Shown: piece after piece, positions 47,281 through 57,707 of the stretch
How positions within the stretch are numbered: the stretch's first letter is position 1
Layout: each line of letters starts with the position of its first letter
Assembly (NCBI RefSeq): GCF_026745355.1
Contig: NC_079209.1
Span: 10,884,535 to 10,948,534, forward strand
Length of the DNA: 64,000 nt
Source: Beta vulgaris subsp. vulgaris
Lineage: Eukaryota > Streptophyta > Magnoliopsida > Caryophyllales > Amaranthaceae
Direction: 5' to 3'
Translations under genes and position numbers: made by a program
The notes under the pieces: generated by a model
The model's input: the letters and a program-made list of their open reading frames with translations, nothing else
What the model was told of the DNA's origin: nothing
Database searches by the model: none

Positions 47281-47465
47281 GTCGGTCTACTATATGTTGG
47301 CCCCGCTGAGATCATGGACCTGGTCGGCACCTTCCCGACCTGGTCTTCTTCCAATCTTCCCCTATGGAGGTCGGTCTACTATATGTTGGCCCTGCTGAGG
47401 TCATGGACCTGGTCGGCACCTGCCCGACCTGGTCTCCTTCCAGTCTTTCCCTATGGAGGTCGCTC
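47281..47465. repeat. 89 bp tandem duplication, 2 copies
   Basis: GGTCGGTCTACTATATGTTG... CATGGACCTGGTCGGCACC... occurs at about 47281 and again at about 47370. Confidence 0.85.
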
Positions 47466-47554
47466 ACCAGATCATGGGGAGAAATCTACGCCACAAATGG
47501 GCTTCACCCGGTCGGACGACTCTTCTGCCCCTTCCTGGCGTGGGGCTAAATCTT

Positions 47555-47995
47555 TGGGCCCATTAAATCCCTCCAAGATTCTTATGCCATGTGGCACCTC
47601 CACCTAAGCTCCGTGGGTCCCGCCAAAATACAGCATGGCTAACAAGCATTTGGGGAACCATGGGTCCCACCAGAATCATTCTTGAAAAGGTGTTACCAAT
47701 CCCTTGGTGAGCTGTCCCATCCAGCACACCTCTTTCTAGGAATTCCCACTACTATAAATACCTCTTGTCACATCAATGCAAAGGTATTGAATTCTCACCT
47801 AACTAAGTTGAGTTTCTCACTCTAGACTCTTTCTCTACCTCAATCATCAACTGACTTGAGCGTCGGAGGGGCGATCCCGGAACAACCCCCGGGGTAGTTT
47901 TTCTGTGTTTTACAAGATTCCGGCGAACTGATAACCAGCTCTGCTCAGACTTAAGGACTTGCTCAGCACATACCATTAACCTCAATTTCTAGACA
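47555..47995 (+). repeat. Gypsy 3' LTR, about 441 bp
   Basis: Same start (TGGGCCCATT) and end (TTTCTAGACA) as the 5' LTR, and only scattered substitutions. It preserves the uninterrupted CCCGGAACAACCCCCGGGG site. Confidence 0.9.
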
Positions 47996-49000
47996 AAATC
48001 AATTTTAATTTGACATGTATGCTTAATTTTGAGCTTATATAACGATATGTTTCAAGACATCCTTGATCCTTTTATGTTACTAAACTATTCGGAGTGTCGT
48101 CCGGCACGAACAACTAGTTTGTAGTGATGTATTAGTACCGATATGTGGTCTTATGTAGTACTACCTTTAGGCAACAGAGTATAGTGTGGTACTTCCCTCA
48201 TTTCTTTATTATAATCTATTCATTTTGTACTTTGGCATTATTCACATACTTTGTTTTGATCTCATTTGTGATTAATACACAAGGAAAAATATAATTAAGT
48301 GTAATCTTGTTTGATTCATCTCAACGTATATTTTCTAAATATCACCATTTTTATAGAAAGTGTGGAAGTTGAATTGAAAAAGAAACACAAGTAGTATATA
48401 GACTCTCAATAATTAATAATATACTAATAATCACAAAAGCATAAAAATTAAATTAAATACTTTATTTTTTTTCCAGTGGAACAAAATAATAATATTGTAT
48501 TCACATTAGAAATTGTTGCTCTTGGTAGTCTATTACTAAAAAGTGATTTGATAGTGTTATATTAGTACTATGGCTCTATTCTTTTGAACTGAATAAATGA
48601 AAATTCATTTCAGTTCAGTTCAGACCAATTCATTTCATTATAGTTCAGTTCAGTTTAGACAAATTCATTTCAGTTCAGTTGAGACTACAACAAGTTGTGT
48701 GAAATCAAAAGGTTTGAATTTTGCGAGCATGAATGGGTTGAAGACCATATCAAGTTTGAGATTGTCAGATTTGTTTTCTTGGTGTCTAGCAAAGGCGTTA
48801 AGTATGTTGTAATACCTCTGGTAGTTTAGCATACTGTTGTAAGACCATACCGTGCTTTCGTTGATGTGTGATGGTGTGCAACACATGCATATGGGACGAT
48901 ATTAATGTCTTCAACAATAATATTGGATATCATGATATACCGATGAATGGTTTGCTTAAAAAAAAAAAAATCTTACAAGAGTTTATGAAGTGAGAAGAAA
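47996..49000. other. AT-rich intergenic DNA with MITE fragments
   Basis: 48195-48420 resembles a worn Stowaway MITE. 48590-48690 is a CAGTT-rich fragment related to the MITE at 50192. No gene was seen. Confidence 0.4.
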
Positions 49001-49009
49001 ATATAAATA

Positions 49010-49312
49010 TGACGGGTTTGAAAAAAAAAAGACGTTCTCGTCTTGTTGAAATATTAGGTGCGTTCGAAAATAATGGCGTTCTCATCGAGAAAAAAGGAAA
49101 AATTTGCAGGTTCGAAAAAAATGGCGTCCTTGTTTGACCGGCGATTGATGGATTAAAAAAGATTGACGTTTTCATCAAGACAAAGAAAATTATGTATTCG
49201 AGAAAAATGGTGTTCTCGATTTATTGAAATATTTGGTGAGTTCGAAAAGAATTGGCGATCTCATCAAGAAGAAAAAAATTGACGGGTTCGAAAAGAATGG
49301 CGTTCGCAACAA
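49010..49312. repeat. Degenerate tandem repeat, GTTCGAAAARAATGGCGTTC core
   Basis: The core recurs at about 49070, 49112, 49197, 49241 and 49286, separated by TCATCAAGA(A/C) words. Spacing is irregular (about 40-85 bp). Confidence 0.55.
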
Positions 49313-49397
49313 TATATCTATTTTATTTGATTTGACTTAAGTTTTTTGTTTCTCCAATCGTAACATTCTTGTTAATGCCGTTGCGATTACAGGAGAA

Positions 49398-49632
49398 TGT
49401 TATGATAGATTTAGGAGTATATTCTAAATCTATCTATGTAGAAGTGTTTACGTAGCTAGACTATCTATCTACAAGTGTTTATTTAGAGATAATATTTATT
49501 AGTATCATATTTAGTTTGTTTTCCTAGTTCTACCTGATTTAGGTTTTATATGATGTACTACCAATACGGCAATACCCTTTTAGGTTAATAATAATACAAA
49601 CTTTTCCCCTTCAATCTATTTGGTCACATGAT
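49398..49632. repeat. Possible decayed Copia LTR
   Basis: TGTTATGATAGATTTAGGAG begins just after a purine-rich ACAGGAGAA. The stretch ends in a TTTTAGGTTAATAATAATAC...CCCCTTCAATCT polyadenylation-like region, as in many Copia LTRs. No partner LTR or duplication was found. Confidence 0.3.
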
Positions 49633-50188
49633 AATTTTAAACTCTAGTTTTATTTTTATCTATATATAAAGTGATCTGATCTAAATTCTTTAAAATTTAA
49701 TCTGCTCCGCATTTTTTAGGTCTAATATGATATGCTAGTGTAGGTACTCGGTTTGACAAAATTTTAACAATATAGAATCATAACTAAATCTTTTTAAATT
49801 GGTCTCAATGTTCATAATTTTTCATTACCAAAACATATTTGGTAAATAATTCGGCAAGATTGAGAATATAATTTGATCTTTTACAAACATGATTAGACAA
49901 TGAGTACTACTTACTAGATATTCCTTAATAAAATTATAGAAGTATATATTTTATAAATCTTAAAGATGTCCTAAAACAAGTTACCTTATTATTATTCATG
50001 ATAATATAGTATATATGTTTTGAAATTATATGTATCTTGACAATAATTTTCTGACAATAATTTTCTTACACAGTACTTAAAGGTGACGGGGAAAATTGAA
50101 AAAAAAAATCTAATTAAGGCTATAATTCAACTTCAACCTAGGTACTAGAGAAAGATCTATTACTCCTATTAGAAAAGTTGTCATACAT
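49633..50188. other. AT-rich DNA, nothing recognised
   Basis: No coding frame, RNA gene or element ends were seen on either strand. Confidence 0.4.
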
Positions 50189-50191
50189 TAA

Positions 50192-50465
50192 GGGCCTGTT
50201 CTCCCCATCTTATTTTCAGTTCAGTTCAGTTCAGTTCAAATCAATTCAGTCCAGTTCAATTCAGTTCAGTTCAGTTCAGATCAGTTCAGTTCAGATGAGT
50301 TCAGTTCAGTTCAGCTCTTAACAATACTTTTACTCTCACATATCACTATTCATTTCAGTTCAGTTTAATTCAGTTTAGTTCAGATCAGTTCAGTTCAGTT
50401 CAGTTCAGTTCAATTCAGTTCACTTCAGTTCAATCCAGCTGTTTTATGCCGAAGAGAACATGCCC
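50192..50465. mobile_element. PIF/Harbinger MITE, 274 bp, CAGTT-rich
   Basis: The termini GGGCCTGTTCTCCCC and GAAGAGAACATGCCC are inverted repeats flanked by TAA (50189-50191, 50466-50468). The interior is nearly all CAGTT/CAATT words. Confidence 0.75.
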
Positions 50466-51480
50466 TAAAACAAATAAAACAAAAATAAAAACTAGAGACT
50501 CGAAACTTGGCTTCCAAGGACTTTTAGGTTAGTTGCTTTATTTTATAAGTTACAACGTTAAACACTTAAACTTAAGGATATTAGTAATGTACACCTTGTC
50601 AAAATTAAACTTCTTGAAAAAACACTTACCTTAATTACTTTCTCCAAAGTAAATAAAAGGAAATACCTTAATTATGTAAAAAAAAAAAAAGAGGGTTAGA
50701 GATCGTTATCCTATTTGTAGTTCAGATATAACTCTACTTTGTAAAGTTTTCCAAAATCCGATCGAATTCGGATTCTTCATAAATTATATATAGTTTATGA
50801 TTAGAAGTCAAAACCTTATACTTACATACGTCAAATATTTAGCTTCAATAATAATACTCACCTTTCCTCCTCTCACTTGTTCTCAGTTTTTAGCTTCTTC
50901 TCGCCATAATACTCCTTCACTCGTACGAATCATCAACATAACCATGTCTTTTAATGGAGAATTATTCGAAATTATGTCATGGTTACCTGTAAAAACTTTA
51001 CATAGATTATCAACCATGACAAAAATCTGCAAATATATTCTATCTGAACCCTACTTTACGGAGAATCAATGTCAAAATTCGTGCTCGAAAACCGATGAGT
51101 GCTTGATTATAGAAGAAGATTCAGGCCTAAATACCAAGGTTAGAAAACTACAATTTTCTTTCTTATCCAAACCACAATCTTACAATGGCATCCAAAAAAT
51201 CCCTTAAGTTCTTAGTGAAAAAAAGTCGAATTTTGGCATCAAAGAATGGGTTAATCTTAGGTAGAACTATAAACTCCAAAAAAAACCAACCGAATTATTT
51301 CTGTGCAACCCTGCAACAAGAACTTGGTCGACTATTAAGTTGCCTAACAAGGAATTAGCAAGGAGATATCAAATTGATGGAAGTTTAAATATTACGTTGG
51401 TATGTGGTAATGCATGTAGTAAAGAAAATATTAAGTTTCCATTAGACTATACTCTTTTGATGTTTACCATACATGATATA

Positions 51481-51663
51481 CAGGGCCGTATTTGGATATG
51501 GGCGAGAGGGGCAGTTGCCCAGGGCCCCAAAACATTTCGGACCAAAAAATTGTTTATTTTTTGGTCTAGACCGAAAAATTAAACATTCAAAAAACTTGGA
51601 CTTAATCAGGGCCCTACTATGTAGGCTCGCCCTTGGGCCTCCAAAGTCTCAGAAACGGGGCTG
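51481..51663. mobile_element. hAT MITE (183 bp), unit 1 copy
   Basis: Begins CAGGGCCGTA, ends AACGGGGCTG (reverse complement CAGCCCCGTT). ATGATATA flanks both ends (51473-51480, 51664-51671). The 8 bp duplication and CAGGG ends are hAT features. Same-site copies occur at 53028-53208, 54280-54461, 57005-57185, 58241-58422, 59495-59676 and 60748-60930. Confidence 0.85.
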
Positions 51664-51915
51664 ATGATATAGAAGATTGGAACAGTTGTTATGACATTTT
51701 TATCTTGGAGGCTGGTAGTAATTGGGTACTCAAACATGAAAATGTCATAACAAGTCGAAGTTTGAATTTTGATGAACAAGTTTTTGGTATAGATGGTTGT
51801 ATAATTTATCAAATTATGGAAGTTGTTTTACGCGAGATTCTTTGCCTTATCTATATCATTACAATGTTGTACGTGGGACTTCAAGAATTCTAAGAGTACC
51901 GCAAGATAGTGATGA

Positions 51916-52204
51916 TGTCAAAGGACCAACTCAACCAAAAGCTTAAGCTGATGGTGGAGGCCCCAGGAATAGATTTATACTCTATCACGCCCCCTCACGC
52001 AAGAGCCCTTTGGGCTTGAAGTGTGGATGCAGCACAGGTCTCCCTCATACCTGGCGCTAAATATTCCACTGAGAAAGGGGGTGGATGAGATTCGAACCCG
52101 TGACCTTTTTGTCATGCTGGCTCTTGATACCATGTCAAAGGACCAACTCAACCAAAAGCTTAAGCTGATGGTTGAGGCCCCAGGAATAGATTTATACTCT
52201 ATCA
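51916..52204 (-). mobile_element. TRIM (miniature LTR retrotransposon), 289 bp
   Basis: Two 72 bp direct repeats, 51916-51987 and 52133-52204, flank 145 bp of interior. Read on the minus strand, each repeat starts TGATAGAGTATAAATC (TATA-like) and ends TTTGACA. Directly after the first comes TGGTATCAAGAGCC, complementary to the initiator tRNA-Met 3' end. Before the second is the purine tract GTGAGGGGGCG. GATGA flanks the element (51911-51915, 52205-52209). No coding capacity. The interior also has GGGTTCGAATC, like a tRNA B box. Confidence 0.92.
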
Positions 52205-52491
52205 GATGATCAAGATAATTTTGATATAATTACGTGTACTTTTCGGATATTTGGATGGGAGCGTAAGATGAGAGATTGTGTGTTCGAGTCTATTTGTCTA
52301 GTTAAGTTTATTCGATCGGATTCTTCATAAATTATATATAGTTTATGATTAGAAGTTAGAACCTTATACTTACATACGTCAAATATTTAGGTTCAATAAT
52401 AATACTCACCTTTCCTCCTCTCACTTGTTCTCAGTTTTAAGCTTCTTCTCGCCATAATACTCTTTCACTCGTACGAATCATCAACATAACC

Positions 52492-53581
52492 ATGTCTTTT
52501 AATGGAGAATTATTCGAAATTATGTCATGGTTACCTGTAAAAACTTTACATAGATTATCAACCATGACAAAAATCTGCAAATATATTCTATCTGAACCCT
52601 ACTTTACGGAGAATCAATGTCAAAATTCGTGCTCGAAAACCGATGAGTGCTTGATTATAGAAGAAGATTCAGGCCTAAATACCAAGGTTAGAAAACTACA
52701 ATTTTCTTTCTTATCCAAACCACAATCTTACAATGGCATCCAAAAAATCCCTTAAGTTCTTAGTGAAAAAAAGTCGAATTTTGGCATCAAAGAATGGGTT
52801 AATCTTTGGTAGAACTATAAACTCCAAAAAAACCAACCGAATTATTTCTGTGCAACCCTGCAACAAGAACTTGGTCGACTATTAAGTTGCCTAACAAGGA
52901 ATTAGCAAGGAGATATCAAATTGATGGAAGTTTAAATATTACGTTGGTATGTGGTAATGCATGTAGTAAAGAAAATATTAAGTTTCCATTAGACTATACT
53001 CTTTTGATGTTTACCATACATGATATACAGGGCCGTATTTGGATATGGGCGAGAGGGGCAGTTGCCCAGGGCCCCAAAACATTTCGGACCAAAAAATTGT
53101 TTATTTTTGGTCTAGACCGAAAAATTAAACATTCAAAAAACTTGGACTTAATCAGGCCCTACTATGTAGGCTCTCCCTTGGGCCTCCAAAGTCTCAGAAA
53201 CGGGGCTGATGATATAAAGATTGGAACAGTTGGTATGACATTTTTATCTTGGAGGCTGGTAGTAGTTGGGTACTCAAACATGAAAATGTCATAACAAGTC
53301 GAAGTTTGAATTTTGATGAACAAGTTTTTGGTATAGATGATTTGTATATTTTATCAAATTATGGAAGTTGTTTTACGCGAGATCCTTTGCCTTATCTATA
53401 TCATTACAATGTTGTACGTGGGACTTCAAGAATTCTAAGAGTACCGCAAGATAGTGATGATCAAGATAATTTTGATATGAATACGTGTACTTTTCGGATA
53501 TTTGGATGGGAGCGTAAGATGAGAGATTGTGTGTTCGAGTCTATTTGTCTAGTTAAGTTTCTTCGATCGGATTTTTCATAA
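52492..53581 (+). pseudogene. F-box/FBA gene unit 2
   Basis: The F-box frame 52492-52755 has the same 87 codons as unit 1. The associated domain (CNPATRTWSTIK) lies in another frame past an A7 run near 52825. The MITE is at 53028-53208. After it the frame 53249-53581 carries NFDEQVFGIDDLYILSNYGS, SRILRVPQDSDDQDN and RIFGWERKMRDCVFESICL, then ends FLRSDFS-stop at the repeat junction rather than at the gene's own end. Confidence 0.85.
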
Positions 53582-54654
53582 ATTATATATAGTTTATGAT
53601 TAGAAGTCAGAACCTTATACTTACCTACGTCAAATATTTAGGTTTAAAAATAATACTCACCTTTCCTCCTCTCACTTGTTCTCAGTTTTTAACTTCTTCT
53701 CGCCATAATACTCCTTCACTCGTACGAATCATCAACATAACCATGTCTTTTAATGGGGAATTATTCGAAATTATGTCATGGTTACCTGTAAAAATTTTAC
53801 ATAGATTATCAACCATGACAAAAATCTGCAAATATATTCTATCTGAACCCTACTTTACGGAGAATCAGTGTCAAAATTCGTGCTCGAAAACCGATGAGTG
53901 CTTGACTATAGAAGAAGATTCAGGCCTAAATACACATTTTAGAAAACTACAATTTTCTTTCTTATCCAAACCACAATCTTACAATGGCATCCCAAAAAAT
54001 CCCTTTAGTTCTTAGTGAAAAAAGGTCGAATTTTGGCATCAAAGAATGGGTTAATCTTAGGTAGAATTATAAACTCCAAAAAAACCAACCAAATTATTTC
54101 TGTGCAACCTTGTAACAAGAACTTGGTCGACTATTTAGTTGCCTAACAAGGAATTAGCAAGGAGATATCAAATTGATGGAAGTTTAAATATTACGTTGGT
54201 ATGTGGTAATGCATGTAGTAAAGAAAATATTAAGTTTCCATTAGACTATACTCTTTTGATGTTTACCATACATGATATACAGGGTCGTATTTGGATATGG
54301 GCGAGAGGGGCAGTTGGCCAGGGCCCCAAAACATTCGGACCAAAAAATTGTTTTTTTTTTTGTCTAGACCGAAAAATTTAACATTCAAAAAACTTGGACT
54401 TAATCAGGGCCCTACTATATAGACTCGCCCTTGGGCCTCCAAAATCTCAGAAACGGGGTTGATGATATAGAAGATTGGAACAGTTGGTATGACATTTTTA
54501 TCTTGGAGGCTGGTAGTAATTGGGTACTCAAACATGAAAATGTCATAACAAGTCGAAGTTTGAATTTTGATGAACAAGTTTTTGGGATAGATGGTTTGTA
54601 TAATGAGAACGTATTGTGTCGGACTCGTCCGACCATAATCTTGGTCGGACGACT

Positions 54655-55400
54655 TTCAGGTGGTTCCAATTTTTTTTCAGGTAGTCTTCATTTTTTTTCA
54701 GGTGGTTCCAATTTTTTTCAGGTAGTCTTCATTTTGTTTTCAGTTAGTCTTCTTTGTTTTTCAATGGGTTTTTGTGCTTCAGTTAGACTTACTTGGGTTT
54801 CAGTTGGTCTTTATTCTTTTTCAGGTAGTCTACATTTTTCTTCAGGTAGTCTTCATTTTGTTTCAGTTAGTCCATTATTTCTTTCAGTTGGTCCAACTGA
54901 AAGAAAATAAAGTCCAACTGAAAGAAAAGAAAGTCCAACTGAAAGAAAAGAAAGGTCTAACTGAAAGAAAAGAAAGTCTAACTGAAAGAAAAGAAAGTCC
55001 AACTGAAAGAAAAGAAAGGTCTAACTGAAAGAAAAGAAAGTCTAACTGAAAGAAAAGAAAGTCCAACTGAAAGAAAATAAAGACCAACTGAAAAGAAAAC
55101 AAAACACTAACCTCTGCTTTCTCTCACTTTTCAGGTTGTCTCCATTTTTTTTCAGGTAGTCTCCATTTTTTTTCAGGTAGTCTTCATTTTTTTTCAGTTA
55201 GTCTTCTTTGTTTTCAGTTGGTTTCAAATATTTTTAAACACCAACTGAAACATATAAAACACCAACTGAAAGAAATAAAGAACTAACTGAAAGAAATAAA
55301 GAACTAACTGAAAAAATAAAAGACCAACTGAAAGAAATAAAAAACGAACTGAAAGAATACAAAAGCTAACTGAAACAATACAAAAACCAACTTACCTTCA
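54655..55400. repeat. Inverted arrays of TTTCAGKTAGTCT / AACTGAAAG motifs in the MULE
   Basis: 54655-54895 repeats TTTCAGGTAGTCTTCATTTT-like words. 54894-55100 repeats CTGAAAGAAAAGAAAGTC about ten times in the opposite orientation. 55130-55235 returns to the first type, and 55240-55395 to the second. The whole could fold into long hairpins. Confidence 0.85.
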
Positions 55401-55653
55401 CTCTCCTCAACCTCACCAATATCTTTCTGTTCCATGAACTCTTCAACCAAATTTCACCACAAACTTTTGAACGATTCTTTTTATTACTTGCTTTTTATCC
55501 TTTTTGTCGAATATTGTGATCTTAGTACTAAAGGAAAACATACATATTTGGGGCCATAATGAACCTTCTTCAACCTCAATCCTCATTCTTTCCTCCCTTT
55601 TCTCTCTCCTCTGACTTCGAAAATCAACCCTCTTTAGTATCTCAATCTCATCA

Positions 55654-55773
55654 ATGGACATCACAGAAATAGCAAAGAAGCTAGGCCTCGCCGATAATAA
55701 ACCCGTCATCCGTAAAGCGGTGGAGTTTCGCCGTCTCTCCGATGTCAAATTCGACTCATCCGCCATTGGAGTT
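55654..55773 (+). pseudogene. ORC6-like exon 1 captured by the MULE
   Basis: The ATG at 55654 opens MDITEIAKKLGLADNKPVIR followed by KAVEFRRLSDVKFDSSAIGV, 40 codons up to a GTATAC splice donor at 55774. This matches the start of plant origin recognition complex subunit 6, a DNA-replication licensing protein whose first exon ends near IGVGE. The intron start and T/C-rich 5' leader (55560-55653) are also present. After the donor no second exon was found, so only a fragment was captured. Identification rests on recalled family pattern. Confidence 0.7.
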
Positions 55774-56467
55774 GTATACTCTTCTTCTCTCTCTTTAAGA
55801 CTTATCAATAGTTGTCTATTAAAATTTTATAAACCATTATTGTCTCCACTTGTTATCATATCAGTGCAAATCTCAGTCCTCAATATGGGTGCGTAAATGG
55901 TTTTGTGGGATGCGACGGAGTTAGTGGTGGTTGAGTGGGAAGGGGGAGGGGTAAAGGGAAAGAAGGGCGGCAATTGTCTGCGTTTTCTTACTAAGGCCAT
56001 TTGAGTATTGGGCTCAGCCCGTCTGACAGTAAGTATTGGTCAGACGGTCTGACCCAATACTTTCACTTGTATAATTTATCAAATTATGGAAGTTGTTTTA
56101 CGCGAGATCCTTTGCCTTATCTATATCATTACAATGTTGTACGTGGGACTTCAAGAATTCTAAGAGTACCGCAAGATAGTGATGATCAAGATAATTGTGA
56201 TATGAATACGTGTACTTTTCGGATATTTGGATGGGATCGTAAGATGAGAGATTGTGTGTTCGAGTCTATTTGTCTAGTTAAGTTTCTTCGATCGGATTTT
56301 TCACAAATTATATATAGTTTATGATCAGAAGTCAGAACGTTATACTTACATACGTCAATTATTTAGGTTCAATAATAATATTCACCTTTCCTTCTCTCAC
56401 TTCTTCTCAGTTTTTAGCTTCTTCTCGCCATAATACTCTTTCACTCGTACGAATCATCAACATAACC

Positions 56468-57545
56468 ATGTCTTTTAATGGAGAATTATTCGAAATTATG
56501 TCATGGTTACCTGTAAAAACTTTACATAGATTATCAACCATGACAAAAATCTGCAAATATATTCTATCTGAACCCTACTTTACGGAGAAACAATGTCAAA
56601 ATTCGTGCTCGAAAATCGATGAGTGCTTGATTATAGAAGAAGATTCAGGCCTAAATACCAAGGTTAGAGAACTACAATTTTCTTTCTTATCCAAACCACA
56701 ATCTTACAATGGCATCCCAAAAAATCCCTTAAGTTCTTAGTGAAAAAAGGTCGAATTTTGGCATCAAAGAATGGGTTAATCTTAGGTAGAACTATAAACT
56801 CCAAAAAAACCAACCGAATTATTTCTGTGCAACCCTGCAACAAGAACGTGGTCGACTATTAAGTTGCTTAACAAGCAATTAGCAAGGAGATATCAAATTG
56901 ATGGAAGTTTAAATATTACGTTGGTATGTGGTAATGCATGTAGTAAAGAAAATATTAAGTTTCCATTAGACTATACTCTTTTGATGTTTACCATACATGA
57001 TATACAGGGCCGTATTTGGATATGGGCGAGAGGGGCAGTTGCCCAGGGCCCCAAAACATTTCGGACCAAAAAATTGTTTATTTTTGGTCTAGACCGAAAA
57101 ATTAAACATTCAAAAACTTGGACTTAATCAGGGCCCTACTATGTAGGCTCGCCCTTGGGCCTCCAAAGTCTCAGAAACGGGGCTGATGATATAGAAGATT
57201 GGAACAGTTGGTATGACATTTTTATCTAATTGGGTACTCAAACATGAAAATGTCATAACAAGTCGAAGTTTGAATTTTGATGAACAAGTTTTTGGTATAG
57301 ATGGTTTGTATATTTTATCAAATTATAGAAGTTGTTTTACGCGAGATCCTTTGCCTTATCTATATCACTACAATGTTGTACGTGGGACTTCAAGAATTCT
57401 AAAAATACCGCAAGATAGTGATGATCAAGATAATTTTGATATGAATACGTGTACTTTTCGGATATTTGGATGGCAGCGTAAGATGAGAGATTGTGTGTTC
57501 GAGTCTATTTGTCTAGTTAAGTTTATTCGATCGGATTCTTCATAA
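56468..57545 (+). pseudogene. F-box/FBA gene unit 4
   Basis: The F-box frame is 56468-56740. The hAT MITE is at 57005-57185. A 14 base loss after GACATTTTTATC (near 57227) removes the LEAGS segment present in other units. The downstream frame (57213-57545) ends at the repeat junction. Confidence 0.85.
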
Positions 57546-57707
57546 ATTATATATAGTTTATGATCAGAAGTTAGAACCTTATACTTACATACGTCAAATA
57601 TTTAGCTTCAATAATAATACTCACCTTTCCTGCTCTCACTTGTTCTCAGTTTTTAGCTTCTTCTCGCCATAATACTCTTTCACTCGTACGAATCATCAAC
57701 ATAACCA

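Larger units (their letters stand above)
38560..47995 (+). mobile_element. Ty3/Gypsy LTR retrotransposon, Tat-type with second RNase H, 9.4 kb including nested hAT
   Basis: Two LTRs of about 440 bp bound gag-protease-RT-RNase H-second RNase H-integrase, and then non-coding tandem repeats. An extra archaeal-type RNase H between RNase H and integrase marks the Tat clade (Ogre, Retand and relatives). No flanking duplication was recognised. Multiple frame breaks show it is dead. Confidence 0.85.
50944..52330 (+). pseudogene. F-box/FBA gene unit 1, carrying MITE and TRIM
   Basis: The F-box is GELFEIMSWLPVKTLHRLST plus SEPYF at residues 4-40, the part that in this family binds SKP1 in SCF ubiquitin ligases. 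The first frame stops after 87 codons (51205-51207). The associated-domain signature LCNPATRTWSTIKLPNKELA lies in another frame, reached across an A8 run near 51278. The hAT MITE sits at 51481-51663 and a TRIM at 51916-52204. The start at 50944 was chosen because it directly precedes the F-box. An upstream in-frame ATG (50797) lies in the promoter-like TATATATAG region. Confidence 0.85.
54605..56066. mobile_element. Pack-MULE, 1.46 kb, with host gene fragment
   Basis: The left end GAGAACGTATTGTGTCGGAC and right end (reverse complement GTGAAAGTATTGGGTCAGAC) share GTATTG.GTC.GAC, then CGTCyGACCA. The 9 bp duplication TTGTATAAT (54596-54604, 56067-56075) is diagnostic of Mutator-type insertion. 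The interior holds subterminal CAGTTAGTCT/ACTGAAAG arrays and a fragment resembling ORC6 exon 1. No transposase. Confidence 0.88.
53743..56324 (+). pseudogene. F-box/FBA gene unit 3, split by a Pack-MULE
   Basis: The F-box frame is 53743-54015 (ends NGIPKNPFSS). The hAT MITE is at 54280-54461. A 1.46 kb MULE (54605-56066) cuts the associated domain after FDEQVFGIDGLYN. The 3' part resumes at 56067 and reads through the usual TCATAA stop because it is TCACAA here, ending at 56324. Confidence 0.85.

Noticed and set aside
52075..52135. A tRNA gene, because of GAGATTCGAACCCGTGACC
   Set aside because: The motif is inside the TRIM interior next to its primer site, and no cloverleaf was found.
54774..55102. 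Frames with repeating KVQLKEKK or QLDFLFF peptides
   Set aside because: They are translations of the MULE tandem repeats.
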